From Cerrena zonata (lineage: Eukaryota > Basidiomycota > Agaricomycetes > Polyporales > Cerrenaceae), in assembly GCA_038087015.1 (NCBI GenBank), contig JASBNA010000017.1, positions 620,001 through 684,000 on the forward strand: a stretch of 64,000 bases of DNA, read 5' to 3'. Positions 22,684 to 35,038 of this stretch are shown here, piece after piece. Position 1 is the stretch's first letter, and every line of letters starts with the position of its first letter. Made by a program: the position numbers and the translations under genes. The notes under the pieces are model-generated. The model was not told the DNA's origin and made no database searches. It saw only the letters and a program-made list of their open reading frames with translations.

Positions 22684-24935
22684 CTAATCCTGAGGAAGTG
22701 GAGGAGGAGCTTCAGGCTGAGGAGCGAAGATCAGATGCAATGGAGGGGTAGTTTGACTGTCATCATTCAATAACGTTGCAATGATACTCCTTCCCGCAAA
22801 GCTTCTGCCCGCCAACGCCTTCAATGCTCCTTTCGCGCTCTCCGAATGCCAGAACTTCACATACACCCTTCCCACGCCAGCAGCTTCATCCGCACGTTGA
22901 GCAGCCATCGCACTGTCCATCCCGCTATCTCCCCATTTCATCTTATCCTTCTTGACGGGTCTTGGAATACGGAGGTCTTCCACTTCACCGTACTTGCTAC
23001 ATTCCTCCTTAATATCCTCGTAAATATCCGCGTATTCTTGGTCGTCGTTGAGATCCTCGGGGACGACCATGTTCAACATGAGCAGAATACGGGATTCCTC
23101 GCCGGTGAGATCGCCCGCGGGAAGAATGGGTTTTGGAATCTCAGAGTACTCGTACATTCCGGGAATAGGAGGTTGGCCAGGTTTGGCGCCGACGGATGCG
23201 CGTTGGACGACGAGGTATTTGTCGCCAAGTTGCATGCCGCTGAGGGATTGGATCGCGATGTCTGTTACATTTGCATCGACGTATTCAAAGAAAGCAAATC
23301 CCTGTGATTGTTTACTTCTCAGCATCACATCGTGTGGTGTTGATTCGACGGACTGTACCTTAGAAGGACCATTTCCGTTTTCTCGTACGAGGTTGAATGC
23401 CTTCAACTCGCCGAAACTTGTTAGGAGCTCCATGACATCCTCTTCCTTGAGGTATGGTGGAAGTCCACCAACGAAGATTTTGTTGATAGAGTCCGGTACG
23501 TTCGTAGATACGACACCTGGGACATGCATTCCGGGGCCCATCGCGTCGGGTCCACCATAGTCTTTTGGTCGACGAATTTTCAATGGTCCATTGATAAAGA
23601 TGATACCATCAAAGGCCATGGCAGCTGTAGCGTCTTCAGCACTGCGGAACTGTGCACACGATGCATTCATTAGCACTATATCACTTATTGGAATAATTAG
23701 ACCGCAACTGACCTCGACGAAGGCGTAATTTTTGTCGTAATTGCATTGCACAGCCAAAACAGGGTTGCCAGGTCCACCAGTACCAATATTCATTTCTATC
23801 ATCTTCGAGTTGAAGAAGTCGGAAAGATTGTCTTCGGTGATATCTGGCGTAATGCTGCCAATGTATAATCTCCGAGATTGTCTTGATAAACTGGGATTCA
23901 CACCCATTCCCATGCCGAATGTCTGCACCGGCATTGGGGGAGGCAAACCCGGCACTGACAGGATGGGAGGGATTTGAGTTCGATTGGCGCCAGGCAAGTT
24001 GAACAGACCTGAATATCTTTCAATAAAATATAGAATAACAAGAAGGTAGAATGAGAACGCACCAGTTTGCTTGGCTTGCATAGCGGTATACTGCTCATAA
24101 CCTGGAGCATGAACATCCCAACCACTCGCTTTTCTCTTTCGTTGTGACAGAGGAATAGCGTCTGGGGGTGTGGGCGATCGTCTTTCCGGTGTACCTGCGG
24201 TGTCACGATTCTTTCCTCTGCCTCTGCGTTCCCCTCCTTCAGCGTCATCTCTGGGAGGTCGACGATGTCCTCCTCTTCCTCCTCCGCCGCCGCCGCCGCC
24301 ACCACCTCCTGGTCCTTCACTACCTACACCACCGAACTCCTCATCGCGAGGTCGACGGTCCCGTCTTCGATCATCGTCGTGGCGTCTTCGAGGATGGTCT
24401 TCGTGACCATCTCGTCCACCACGGCCTGCATAACGATCATGGTCACGGTCATGACGGCGAGATTCATGACGTTCCCTATCCCTGTCTCTGTCCCGGTGAT
24501 CATGTCTACCATACTCTCTTTCGCGACCATGCTCACGGTCCCGGTCGTCGTATCTTGAGGATCTATGTCTCTCCGGGTAACGAACATCTGTAAAAAGAAC
24601 GCAGCAAGACGAAGGTAAGCAACTGAGGGAGAGGCATTCGGGTAGCGTGGATCTGTCAGTAGACTGGCGATCTATATCTCGACGATGGGGCGTGATGGCG
24701 ACACGGACACATATGCTGTAACGTGATAGGCTAGCTAGCTATAAAAGAGGGAAGAGGGGTCATGGTGCGCTAAATGAAGTGCACCATGAGCTCGTTGGTT
24801 CTCTGACGGAAAGAAAGCAAGAGGATGGATGGAAAAGACAGTCACCTCCGTGATCTTTCATTCTCATCCCTGCCGCCAAGAGGGTAAAAAAAGACGAAAG
24901 ATTCAAAAGAGGAGTTTCTCACCTTCGTCGGCCAT
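22684..24935 (-). CDS. Splicing factor U2AF large subunit (U2AF65)
   Basis: Binds the polypyrimidine tract and branch-site factor SF1 and recruits U2 snRNP. Exon 1 is 13 nt (ATG 24935, MADEG), followed by a long first intron of 335 bases (24588-24922). Exon 2 encodes an Arg/Asp/His-rich RS-like domain with a poly-Gly run, then SQRKRKASGWDVHAPGYEQY, which matches the U2AF linker. Three RNA-recognition domains follow: RRM1 (RRLYIGSITPDITEDNLSDF), RRM2 (NKIFVGGLPPYLKEEDVMEL, GFAFFEYVD) and the U2AF-homology RRM3 (LMLNMVVPEDLNDDQEYADI, GRVYVKFWHSESAKGALKAL, AGRSFAGRSIIATLL). A short Pro-rich end stops at 22684-22686. All conserved segments are in frame. Confidence 0.95.
24273..24312 (-). repeat. 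GGN trinucleotide run encoding poly-glycine in U2AF65
   Basis: On the plus strand the sequence is a run of GCC/ACC/TCC-type triplets; on the coding strand it gives an unbroken run of about ten Gly residues in the RS-like region. Such runs are prone to length change. Confidence 0.7.
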
Positions 24936-25282
24936 CTTGACTGTCGTTCAGTTCTTTGGGTGTAACCTCAAATGAGGGTATGCGCGTAAGATGCAAAGCT
25001 ACCAGCAGTGCAAGACCTTACAATTATTATTCCCACGCTTTACTCACCCATATATTCCCACACTTACAACTTACGGTCACGCTCTATATTAGTGCGTGAC
25101 CTCTGCGAAGATCCTCGAGCGTGACATGAAATCATATGTTGTCCAGAGAGTCCAGTACTCACAACTTATTACTCAGTGTTGCCGTTCATTTTGAAATACG
25201 TTTCCTGCTTGCCACTGCACTAGTCTCAACCATACACTCTTCAGATCTCCAGATGCTATAACTTCTTCCATTATACCCAACA
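24936..25282. promoter_or_regulatory. Divergent promoter, U2AF65 / CSC1
   Basis: A 347-base spacer between two start codons facing away from each other. A minus-strand open stretch begins within it but is the reverse of CSC1 exon 1. No named motif. Confidence 0.35.
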
Positions 25283-28200
25283 ATGCTTGATGTTCTGTTC
25301 AAACGACTCTTTGCTCTCTTGGAACCAGACGAAACACCCGACTTGCCGCCAGGGCTTCCTCCTACTAGTAAGCGTAAAGATAATTCGCTACTAACGTTAC
25401 TAACGGCCACAAAGAAACGTACGAGGGACCTTGGTTCCAAACACAGCTCGTCATTTCTCTCGCTCTAGGCATAACTTCCTTTCTGATATTCTCGTACTGT
25501 CGCACACGATGGCCACTTTTGTTCGCGCCGCGCACAAAGCTGAAGGGTACGACTATTACCTTCTCCATTTAGAACCTGAAAATGACCCTAATGAATAGCG
25601 TTCTCTCCACATGAGGCACACGCCCACAACGCATTTTTCGGATGGGTTATTCCGACGATCCGGATATCAGAATTCACCGTGTTGCAGATCGTCGGTTTGG
25701 ATGCGGCAGTGGTATGTTTCTCTTACTGGCTATACCACATGCCACTGACAGTTGTCTAGTTGTTAAACTTCTACAAAATGGCCTTCACTCTGTTCTCCGT
25801 GTGTTCTCTATTTGCTGGGGCCATTCTTATGCCCGTCAACTTGAAGGTTTGAACTCTGTTACTTTCACGCGTCGTATTCTCACTTTGCGGTTAGAACAAT
25901 ATAGACATAGGTGACGGTAGCAGCGATGATGGTGGAGACACGAATCAAACCTGGGTTTCTACAATTCCCTCGGACTCGCCAACCGAGCCCCAACAACCTC
26001 CTGCATGGGATTGGCTTGACCTCATCAGCGATGCCAATTCTTACCTCTCCCTCCACTTACTGTTTACTTACCTCTTTACCATTCTGTCCCTCTACTTCAT
26101 TCACAGGAACTACAAACGATTCATTCGTGCTCGGCAGCTCTTTTCGCTAGAACTCGTCCATTCTATTCCTGCTCGCACTGTCATGGTAACACAACTACCC
26201 CCGCACTTGCGCAGTGAAAAGATGGTGGCGGAATATTTCGAAAATATGGGTTTAGCCGTTGAGAGTGTAAATCTCTGTCGCGAGGTGGGATCTCTGAAGA
26301 AATTACTAGACAAACGAACCAATGCTTTGCTCAATCTCGAAGCTGCATGGGTTGGGTATCTTGGGAACCCAGCAGACGTCGAGTCGCATTCTTCTATCAA
26401 CCGCGAGACGAGTCCTCTCATTGACGTGGATGCACCTGATGTTGAAGAACAACGCAGACGACTAGTGGTACCTCACCGTTCGCGACCTACTCTCCGACCA
26501 ACGTGGTTTAGACGCAAAGTCGATGCTCTGGAGTATCTGGAAGAGGAATTCAAGGATGCAGACGAAGCTGTCCAGAAACGACGACGACTCGGGAAATTCA
26601 AACCCACAGATACCGCCTTTGTTACGTTCGAGAAAATGTCTAGCGCAGTGAGTTCTATTTAATACTCTAATAATTATATCGCTCATTTCTTCTAGCAAAT
26701 CGCTGTGCAAACAGCGCACGCTCCCTCCCCCGGACAATGCGTTACCTATCTCGCTCCTGAAGCTCGAGACATCGTTTGGCAGTCCATTGGCCTTTCGGTA
26801 GGTACCCGGCGTGCTAGAGAGCTCGTTGTCCTCGCGTCCATGGCTTTGCTTCTGTTCTCCTGGATACTGCCCATCTCGGCTTTGGCTGGATTGCTGAGTT
26901 ACGAAGAGATCAAAAAGACGATGCCATGGCTCGGAGAGTTGATCGACTCGAACCCGAAAATCCTCGCGATTGTTCAGAATGCTATTCCGTCTATCTTGAT
27001 TATCTCAATCAACGCCTTGTTGCCGTTCCTGCTGGAAGGCTTAACCTACGCCCAGGGATATCCTGCTAGAAGTTGGATTGAGTATTCATTGCTCAAGAAG
27101 TAAGGCAAACCTATTTATTGTACAAGTGTCGACAAGACTGACACGTCATTCACATCAGGTACTTCTTGTTCTTGTTGACCTCGGTTGTTTTCATCTTCCT
27201 GGTCGTCAGTACCTACTGGCAACTCGTTCGGGACTTTGCAAACTCTCCGGCCAAGATCCCAGAGAAGCTTGCTGAGGCCTTGCAAGTTGGACGAGCACGG
27301 TGAGTCACCAGTGCGTATACTATGGAAAATTTATCAACGATTCGCATAGACATTTCTTCCTGTCCTACGTGATGCTACAAGGTAAATACCCTCTTCTCTT
27401 TGTTCTCCTGAGTTACTCAATGATCGGAATAAGGTATTGGTATTATGCCACTGCAACTTCTGAATCTCGGCGTCCTGATTCCAAGGATGTTTTACCGACT
27501 TTTCATCACTCGAACACCGAGAGATTTCGCGGAACTCAACGCACCTCCAATGATCAATTATGGTGTTGTTTACCCTCAAGCAATCCTGATCTTCGTCATC
27601 ACCCTGCTATACAGTGTCATCCAACCCCTCATCGTAATCTTTGGTGCTGTATATTTCGGCGTGGGTTACGTCGTGTACAAGTACAAGCTTCTTTTCGGTT
27701 AGTTTGTTCCATTACTTTCTTCGGAACGGCTCACGAACAGAATCGTTGCAGTGTTCTATAAACCTTACGAATCTCAGGGCCAAGCTTGGCCCATCACCTT
27801 CATCCGTCTAATCTGGGGAGTGGTCATATTCATCACTTTCATGATCGGAATCTTCATTCTTAGATCCTCTTATATCCTATCCTTCTTGCTCACGCCCTTA
27901 CTCTTCGGGACTATGGTCTGGTCTTGGTATACATACAAGAAGTTTAGACCGCTAAGCAAATATGTCAACCTGAGCTCGGTTTCTGAGGTGCAGAGGGGCG
28001 AGGATAGTGCCGAGGTTCAGAGATTGAGGTCAGGGACATCCTGTCACATGGTCGCAAAGGTAAATATCGCCACACTTTTTGTTGACGAATGGGTATTGAT
28101 ATTGTGGCTGTAGCTACTTGAACAGACGGCGTTATGCTCAAAACGATGAGACCCTGTATGTAGCTCCGGAAGACGAGCGTACTGACTACGTACGTACTAG

Positions 28201-28857
28201 AACCACATTGCTCCCGCTGCTCAATTGACCATTCGTTTAGTCTCAACCACCCATGGCCAACTGGTATAGTGGCGTTCTAAAGTAAGCCCAACATCACTCA
28301 CTACTTCTTTCTCTTTCATGTCTAATCGTTGTGATCCTCTTAGTACTGGAAAGCGACGTTATGGTCATCCCGCACTAACTGGCGTGCTACCACAACCTTG
28401 GTTACCACTCAAGAAAGGCCAGAGTATGACAAATGGCGGCGGTGTTGAAGAAGACGGCGAGAGCGGAGACACCAAACCTCTCGTTTTGACCCTTCGGAAG
28501 CGATTCTCGATCGCCAGGCCTCCTCAAAGGGCAGGAAACGACTCCAGTGGAAATCCTTGGGAAGATGCAGGCTCGTCCTCTCGCCCAATATCACAACCTC
28601 TCAGTCATCGCCTTAGCTTCGACCATTCCACTGGTGTCATCATGTTGCCCGACAACGGTGACTGGCTGGAAGGCGGGGATAGCGATTCGGAAGAGGAGGA
28701 TTATGGTGTGCAGACACCCCCTGTTCCAAGCAATCGTTCCCAAGATACCGATTTGCAACAAGCTTGGGGTGGGGATACTGGGAATTCGGTATCTCAGTCA
28801 CCGAATAAACGGTATAGCACCTATTACCACCATCCGGAACGCCGAAAACGTACTTAG
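25283..28857 (+). CDS. CSC1/TMEM63 (DUF221) mechanosensitive cation channel
   Basis: Plasma or vacuolar membrane channel of the OSCA/TMEM63 family, gated by membrane tension or osmotic stress. The start is ATG 25283 (MLDVLFKRLFALLEPDETPD). N-terminal helices include LVISLALGITSFLIFSYC and VGLDAAVLLNFYKMAFTLFS. The cytosolic domain begins with HSIPARTVMVTQLPPHLRSE and has the family segments FVTFEKMSSAQIAVQTAH and ARDIVWQSIGLS. The channel domain contains PSILIISINALLPFLLEGLT, PRTPRDFAELNAPPMINYGV-like text and PQAILIFVITLLYSVIQPLI. About 270 residues of cytosolic tail follow, Ser- and acid-rich, ending HHPERRKRT at 28857. At least ten introns are present. Its terminal 215 bases have a diverged inverted copy at 20487-20687. 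Confidence 0.93.
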
Positions 28858-28991
28858 GGTGATAATCTCTTCCTCTTCCTTTTCCATACCCTTTATGTTA
28901 CTCCTATACCAGGACATTCTACTCACTCAGGTATACTATGGTTCGGTTTTTGGAACGACCTATTATTAGAATATAAACATTCAATTTCAAA
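28777..28991 (+). repeat. Source copy of the CSC1 3'-end repeat
   Basis: The last 27 codons and first part of the 3' UTR of the CSC1 gene, matched in reverse orientation at 20487-20687. Because this copy keeps the open frame and the natural stop, it is the likely parent. Confidence 0.8.
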
Positions 28992-29522
28992 TCAGTTTAA
29001 ACCGTGGGGGGCTATCAACCGAAGAAGCTCGTACACTTGGAATAACTCTCCTCTACCCGAGCCTAGCCCGTGGTAATCAGGCAATGAAACCGAATAGTTT
29101 CTAGAGGCCTGTAGACACACAATATTCTCTTGCGCAACACTTGGTTTGGCCGCAGGGATCCGATCATATTTGTTGATCCAGTATTGCCACAGTAACATTG
29201 ACTCCTACCATCTTGCTGTAGTTGACATTTTCCAATTCAAGCTCTTATTCTGCTCCTTCACCTGCTACCTACAAGTCAACTCTTCATAGCTGGAATACAA
29301 CTTCATATCAATAATACAAGTAAACACCAGTTTTGTTTGGTCCACTTGTTTACTTAGTGAAAGTATTCCTGATCAGACTTTGTACAATGGTAATACTGTT
29401 AATGTAGTAAACAGCTATTGAAATAATACAATATATAAAATATAAGACTGATGGTTACAATATAAGACCCTACATAGACTGTCATAATAGAATTGGAAGT
29501 CACACAGTACCAGTGGATATTC
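28858..29522. other. Convergent spacer leading into an AT-rich island
   Basis: Holds the CSC1 3' UTR at the left. From about 29200 the sequence becomes much more AT-rich and continues so to about 31450. No gene is supported here. Confidence 0.45.
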
Positions 29523-31324
29523 TCAGACAAACTCTGTAAGCTCAACAGTATTGCCTGTGTCACTAGAAAGAGATTTAATTATATCAGTTTAGTGAACATA
29601 TTGCCAGTTATAGACTCACCTAGCTATAGGCATATTTTCTACAATTATCTCAATCTCTTCAACCTCACTTCTTTTAGTACCTAGCAATCCAGTAGCAAGT
29701 GGATTGTCTGAATACTGGATTTCCTCATCCTCTTCAAGGTCTCCCTCCTCACCAGTAGCCCAGGAGTCATTTAGGCTAGCACCTATATTGCCTTGGATAT
29801 TGGCAACAAATTGCAAGGTTGTATGACTATGACTTGTCTGAGAGGGGTTACTATCTGTGAGATAGATAGAGCGGAGATCTAAAATGAAGTGTGAGAGAAG
29901 TATAGCATTGAGGCTACATATATCAATTAATATCAGTATCCCAAGATAGAGTTAAATGGTTCTTACACTCCCTGAATATAGATAAAGTATGATGCAGCTG
30001 GAGAATCACTCTAATAATATAGTGTTAGCATAAATACACAATGACTTATAAAAAATACTTACTGTTTGAACATTAGCAACTGCAAAGATATCTAACATAG
30101 TAGCTATGATATTTAAAAATAGAAGGGTGCTACAGATGTTTGCAGTTAATATGTAAATAAAGCAATATATAGTTTGAGGTTCACCAGAATTGTATGCATC
30201 CTAGTAAAACATCATTATTTAGAAATTAATCAGTCTATAGGATCAGAACTAACCATTTTTGAAAAGTGTTGAGGTTATTGGGGCTTGATCTCTCATTTGT
30301 GAGCCTTCTCTGAGAATTCTCTGTGTTACATATAGGGTAAAAAAGAGAACTGCAGCATCAGCAGCTACTGAAATTGATCTAGTAATAACAGGCACTGTCA
30401 AGCAAAGGTCAGTACCTGATATTGTTAAGAGTAAAAAGCTAAAACATACAACTACAAATGGTCAGTATAGACCTGCTTATAGATAAATGTCCGTACATAC
30501 TAGATATACACTTGAGTATCAGAGAGAACCCAACATCCAGCAATTGGACCTGTAGGGATGACCAAATATGATCTTGGATGGCTATATTGATACTATATTA
30601 ATATATTAGATTTATTTTATATCAAGTATACAGAGTAAACTCACTATGTTGATAACTGGATCAAACATGCTGAGAGTAAAAACAAGTATAGCAGGAAGCC
30701 ACTGATGTTGAGTAATCCCCCAAACACGCAAGCAGTCAAATGCTACAAATTTAGTTTTAGATACAAATACTATCACATAGTTTAGTTTCTCTACTTACCT
30801 GCAAATGCAATGCTACAAGAAATATCTGTTATACTGACAATAATAGCTATAGTGTTACAACTAGATCATACTATTGGTTAAAAGTTTCAAAAACTCAACA
30901 ATATAATCTCACCTCTAAAGTCCATTAAGAATCCAGTCAAATTCACAGTAATATTACTCACAGAGACAGTGGTATAGTCATAAAACCCATCAAACACTTG
31001 GACAAACATATCAAGTACTGTGATATATCTGATAGCCAGATAGAGACCAGTCACTGGAGAAATTTTGCCTTTCCAGATACATCTGAACTCTTGAGGGAAA
31101 GATAGAACAGTGTCATAGACAATCAAAGCTAGAAAAGGATGTGTGAATGAGATGGAATTATAACCCTGGTCACTGCTAACCTAATCCTGCAACAAGAATA
31201 TAGTTTGCAGTCAAGCTCTGTGAGCTTAACATAACACATCAGAGATAATAGTCCAAATGAAGATAAAGACTCACATAGTATCAATGGCTTCACTTGATGT
31301 AAGCCCCAGGTCAGAGTCAGACAT
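29523..31324 (-). CDS. DUF6533 seven-helix membrane protein
   Basis: Multi-pass membrane protein of a very large agaricomycete family of unknown function. Exon 1 starts at ATG 31324 (MSDSDLGLTSSEAID) and splices to a segment ending NSISFTHPFLALIVYDTVLS. The family signature follows: A/L-x3-YD-x3-(T/S)-x-P-x-E-x3-IWK, then LYLAIRY. Later exons give ITRSISVAADAAVLFFTLYV, RILREGSQMRDQAPITSTLF and IYILTANICSTLLFLNIIAT, the usual transmembrane 5-7 region. The cytosolic tail has an acidic stretch (EEGDLEEDEEIQYSDNPLAT) and a final exon ending NTVELTEFV, with a stop at 29523-29525. There are roughly ten exons. Base composition is much richer in A and T than all neighbouring genes, including third codon positions. 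Receptor-like function is often guessed for the family but is not shown. Confidence 0.75.
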
Positions 31325-32447
31325 GTTGATAGGCACTGTGGTAGATACAACCTTTATCTCAAAGATTGGATAGGGGAGAGATGCTAGACAGACTACCCAA
31401 GACTGTGTCAGCATGCTTATATATTGTCAGCTGCTCACTACCTTGAAGGACAACGAGATGAGATGTCGCAGTGAAAATTAGAAGGCATCGTGATTGAGCA
31501 TAGCCTACTAGTATGATCATCTAACCAATCTACACCAAGAAGTGGAGAGTGGAGATGAACAACGCGAGCGGGAAGCTTCGGACCTAAGAATAGACATATG
31601 AGATAGATATACAACTACCTCAGACACCTCTGCATGCGTATGGACAGGTATTGCAAGATAGACATGAGTCAATGAACAGCACGAACATGATGAACGTCTT
31701 CTTGAAGAATCGATGTGCGTCAACTGAGGCTACAAAGGATCACACTGAGCGACGATCAGATTGTATTCATTGTTCTTGTTCTTCCATTTTCATATTGCAC
31801 TATAGAAGCAGCCCCAAACAATTGGCATTGGATTGGGAACGACTGAATACCGCCATGAGCAAATTTCGAAATATGTCCTCGGAGGCATTCGACATGACTA
31901 CACACAACAGTGATATACTAGACATATGGCGGGAGTTCGTTGTTGGGGCTTTCTAGAATTACATGTGCAAGGTTTATGACAAGTCCGTCCAATCAAGTGG
32001 GTCTCTCCTGTCTATGATATCAATGAGAATTATCCTAACGCAATTACCTGCTAATCCTGAGGTTTTCCTTTGTTCTATCAAATATCGCATTTTATTTTAA
32101 ATTTTAAATTTTTCTATTCCGTCGTACAGGCACAGGTAGAGCGATTGGTATAGAATACGGGAGCAAAAACTGTATTTTGGAGGTATCATGTTGGGAACGT
32201 ATCAAAGTCACCACATGTCAAATTACATTGAATTTACAATGTTAAATGTATTGACGACATGTTCACAGTAAGGACTAAAGGATTCGTGAAAACTGCATCC
32301 TATATCCATACTCGCCAATAAAATCGTAAACCCTACACGCTAAATCAAGAACAATAGAGCTTGAACGGCTCGAACATAGACATCCATAACACATAACACG
32401 GAGTCAAACAAATATACATGACTGAGAACGGGACATAAGATCAGTGT
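31325..32447. other. Gene-poor region with relics
   Basis: Left part belongs to the AT-rich island and should contain the DUF6533 promoter. An A/T run of about 30 bases lies near 32090-32115. Apart from the possible F-box relic at 31800-31956 I see nothing that I can name. Confidence 0.4.
31800..31956 (+). pseudogene. Possible C-terminal relic of an F-box/LRR gene
   Basis: The plus-strand translation LALDWERLNTAMSKF, then a segment ending DILDIWREFVV and a stop, resembles the C-terminal block of the F-box/LRR pseudogene at 17476-18651 (INWEKMDDALNKVPNI, later FADWRACI). Both share W-E-x2-x2-A-x-x-K and a final W-R. Upstream reading frames are not convincing, so I treat this as a fragment. 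The similarity is short and could be chance. Confidence 0.3.
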
Positions 32448-33546
32448 TTATGTACTAATTGTATATCTCGAAGGCGTATCTTCCCATATGTCTTCAGTCA
32501 TATCCAGGCCTAGCGTCAGTGGCACCTATGGAGTGTCTTCGTAAGCATTCCATTACGACTATACAAATCATCAAACAAGCACTCACTTTAGAGATAGCGG
32601 CGGATATATTTCGTTTTGCAACACGGCGGAAGGGATCCAAGTCCATCAGCCCATGGGCTCGACAGGTTTGGCAAGTTGTGCAAACTTCCGAGCTACTATC
32701 CAACAAGTATTGGATAGGTAGCTTGGAATCTTCAACGACAGCGGATGATGGCGCACGATGAAGACGTTCGCACAAGTCGTGGAAATAGTGTGCAAACCAG
32801 ATTGCCACCGAAGGACCGTTATGCCTAGGCAATGCCCAGTTCAAAGGCCATTGGTGTCGGTTGATGCACCAGTCCGATGCACACCTTCCACAGCTTTGCC
32901 AGCAAGGTACGTTTTTAGAGCTGTTGGAGGTTATGCTACATACTAATGCATCGACCGCAGCATCTGCGCAAGCGTTCCGATATTTTTGCAAGAGAGCGAT
33001 CTCGTAGGGAGAGAGGAAGTCCGGATAGGACGGATGTTGAAGAGTGTAGTGAGCCGCGTATTCACAATGAACAACCCAATCACTTTTATGCGCAAGGAAA
33101 AAGGTGTGGAACGCCTCATATGGTTTCTTCTTCGTCAGGGTGTCCACAATTTCCCATACTTTGTCTGGGATATTGCACATCTCCAATTGCGTTGAGATGG
33201 TATACGCACGATAAACATGTTCCAGCGAACAGAAGAGATCATCTTTTGAACTCTTTTTGTCCCCATACAGTTGCCATAGGATTGTCCACCAAACCATGTA
33301 CGTGTCCTGGACATCGTAAACAAGAAGTTCGTATGATGACTGACTAGCCGAGGTCAGCTTTCTCGCTAGTACACCGCCTTCTCGTAAGATGGCATCTTTA
33401 GAGATGGCAAAGTCATAGCCGTCCTCGGTTCGAAGGATAAGATCGGCCTGAATGATATTGGGGAATTGTATTCGTTGAGTAAAGCTTGTTTGCAGCGGAG
33501 GCGATGGAGGGATTTGTAATTGAGGGGATGGAGGGACGGAGACCAT
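32448..33546 (-). CDS. BTB/POZ domain protein
   Basis: The start is ATG 33546 (MVSVPPSPQLQIPPSPPLQT). The BTB fold begins IIQADLILRTEDGYDFAISK, then AILREGGVLARKLTSASQSS, LLVYDVQDTYMVWWTILWQL, LEHVYRAYTISTQLEM and a BACK-like stretch (EAFHTFFLAHKSDWVVHCEY, TLQHPSYPDFLSPY). A Cys-rich C-terminal region (NVPCWQSCGRCASDWC, VCTTCQTCRAHGLMDLDPFR) is typical of mushroom BTB proteins and may bind metal. An intron at 32526-32586 joins to a last exon ending SRYTISTtop-like text (SRYTIST, stop at 32448-32450), giving 345 residues. If the intron is retained, the protein ends instead at 32494 after a different tail. It is a distant relative of the BTB gene at 19094. Confidence 0.78.
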
Positions 33547-35038
33547 ATTGGCAGTGGAAGGATTTGTGAGACGAGTGTGGCGTAGAGAGCTGAGGAGCGC
33601 ACACCAGATACTACTATGGAGCTTTTGTATCGGATAAAGTATCCTATTTTAGGTGAGATGAGTCAATGCACTACTTACGGAGACAGAGTTTGATGACGGT
33701 GGACCGGCCAATAGAAGGGATCGTTATAGAATGAGGAGATTCTAGAGAACGTCTAGGAAAGAAGGAGCCGCATCTGTCCTAGAAATGACCTCGAGTTAAT
33801 AGGAACACGTACTTGTGTAAGGCGGTCTGTACTTTCGGTGAGGAGTTTCCGCAAGAGGATGAGACTAGAGGAGATCGGGAGGCATAGTGCTCCAACACAT
33901 CGTAAGGCGTGGCACGACTACCTGCCAACTAGACCTGCAAAGGGTGGAAATAGTAAGAGATGTTCGAGAACATTTCAATATCTTGACGCTAAGCCCTAAG
34001 CGTGATCTTTTCCTGTCCGAGTTAACTCAAAACGTCGACGGTGATCGTCATCTTCTGCGAGGCAATACATAGCCTACGAGAGGGATTCATAGCACCGGTA
34101 ATATCACGGTGCCTTTATCGTGCTGGGGTCTCTAGCAAGAAACTGGAAGAACAGCCATATCCTAAATACGATGTGATGAAACAAGGCACGGTAACGAGCT
34201 TGTGAAGAGTATGGGGGTGGTGGGGCACATCCACGCCAAGAATAGTCACAAGGCAGAGCTAACACTTGAGCACACAGTTAATAGAATGCCATGGAAGCGT
34301 TCCAATTTATAGCAAAACCTTACAGGTAAACGTGCAACGTGACGTTGGAACCCAAAGGGAAGTAGACGCATTTCACCGCCCGTAGGTATCATCATTCGGA
34401 CTCTCCTCGGCATCTGGTATGGTTTTAGAAAACCTGTTCATGGAAAGCACGATGACTATATACTTCCCTGGCATGAACCCTGTACGCTTCTCCCGCATAG
34501 CAATATGAAAGTGGTCCCCTTGGTTTGGAGAGTTTGTGATTTGTCTGCTGTGTGAGCGGTGGGGTGAGCCGGAGCCTTATCGATTTGATGGTGGAGATAC
34601 ACATGTAATAGAACGAGCCTAGCTATTGAGTTCTGTAGGTCCCCAGTTTCCTTCAGGACGTGGACTACATGTTCCGATATCATGGTTCGGTGGCATGACT
34701 ATCGGGGGCCGGGTAGTTTGATCCCAAGATGATTTATTTAGTTGAATTTGAATCTGAAAGGTGTCACCGCGAGCCCAGAGTCTGGACCATCTGCGCGTTA
34801 GCTGTCAGCTCTCTTCGAACTTCGACGGACCATAATATCTATACAGCACAGAGCGTATCTTTCCAATTGACCCCAGACGATTCGAAGTGTCGGGATCCAA
34901 GTTAGACTTGGTCTCTTAGTGAGTGCAATACCCCTGGTTTGACCCATCAGAGCTTCGTATTTGGGACGTGCATCACATAATAAGAATATAATCCTAGATA
35001 TATCAGCCAATACACTTCAACAGTATACAAATAAGATT
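33547..35038. other. Gene-poor region, nothing identified
   Basis: About 1.5 kb without a coding stretch that I can support. Short open frames at 33887-34072 and 34456-34683 have no domain and no paralogue here. The 5' part contains the BTB promoter and the 3' part the NOC4 3' UTR. Confidence 0.45.

Noticed and set aside
28990..31980. A mobile element as the cause of the AT-rich island
   Set aside because: I see no transposase, reverse transcriptase, terminal inverted repeats or long direct repeats at its edges.
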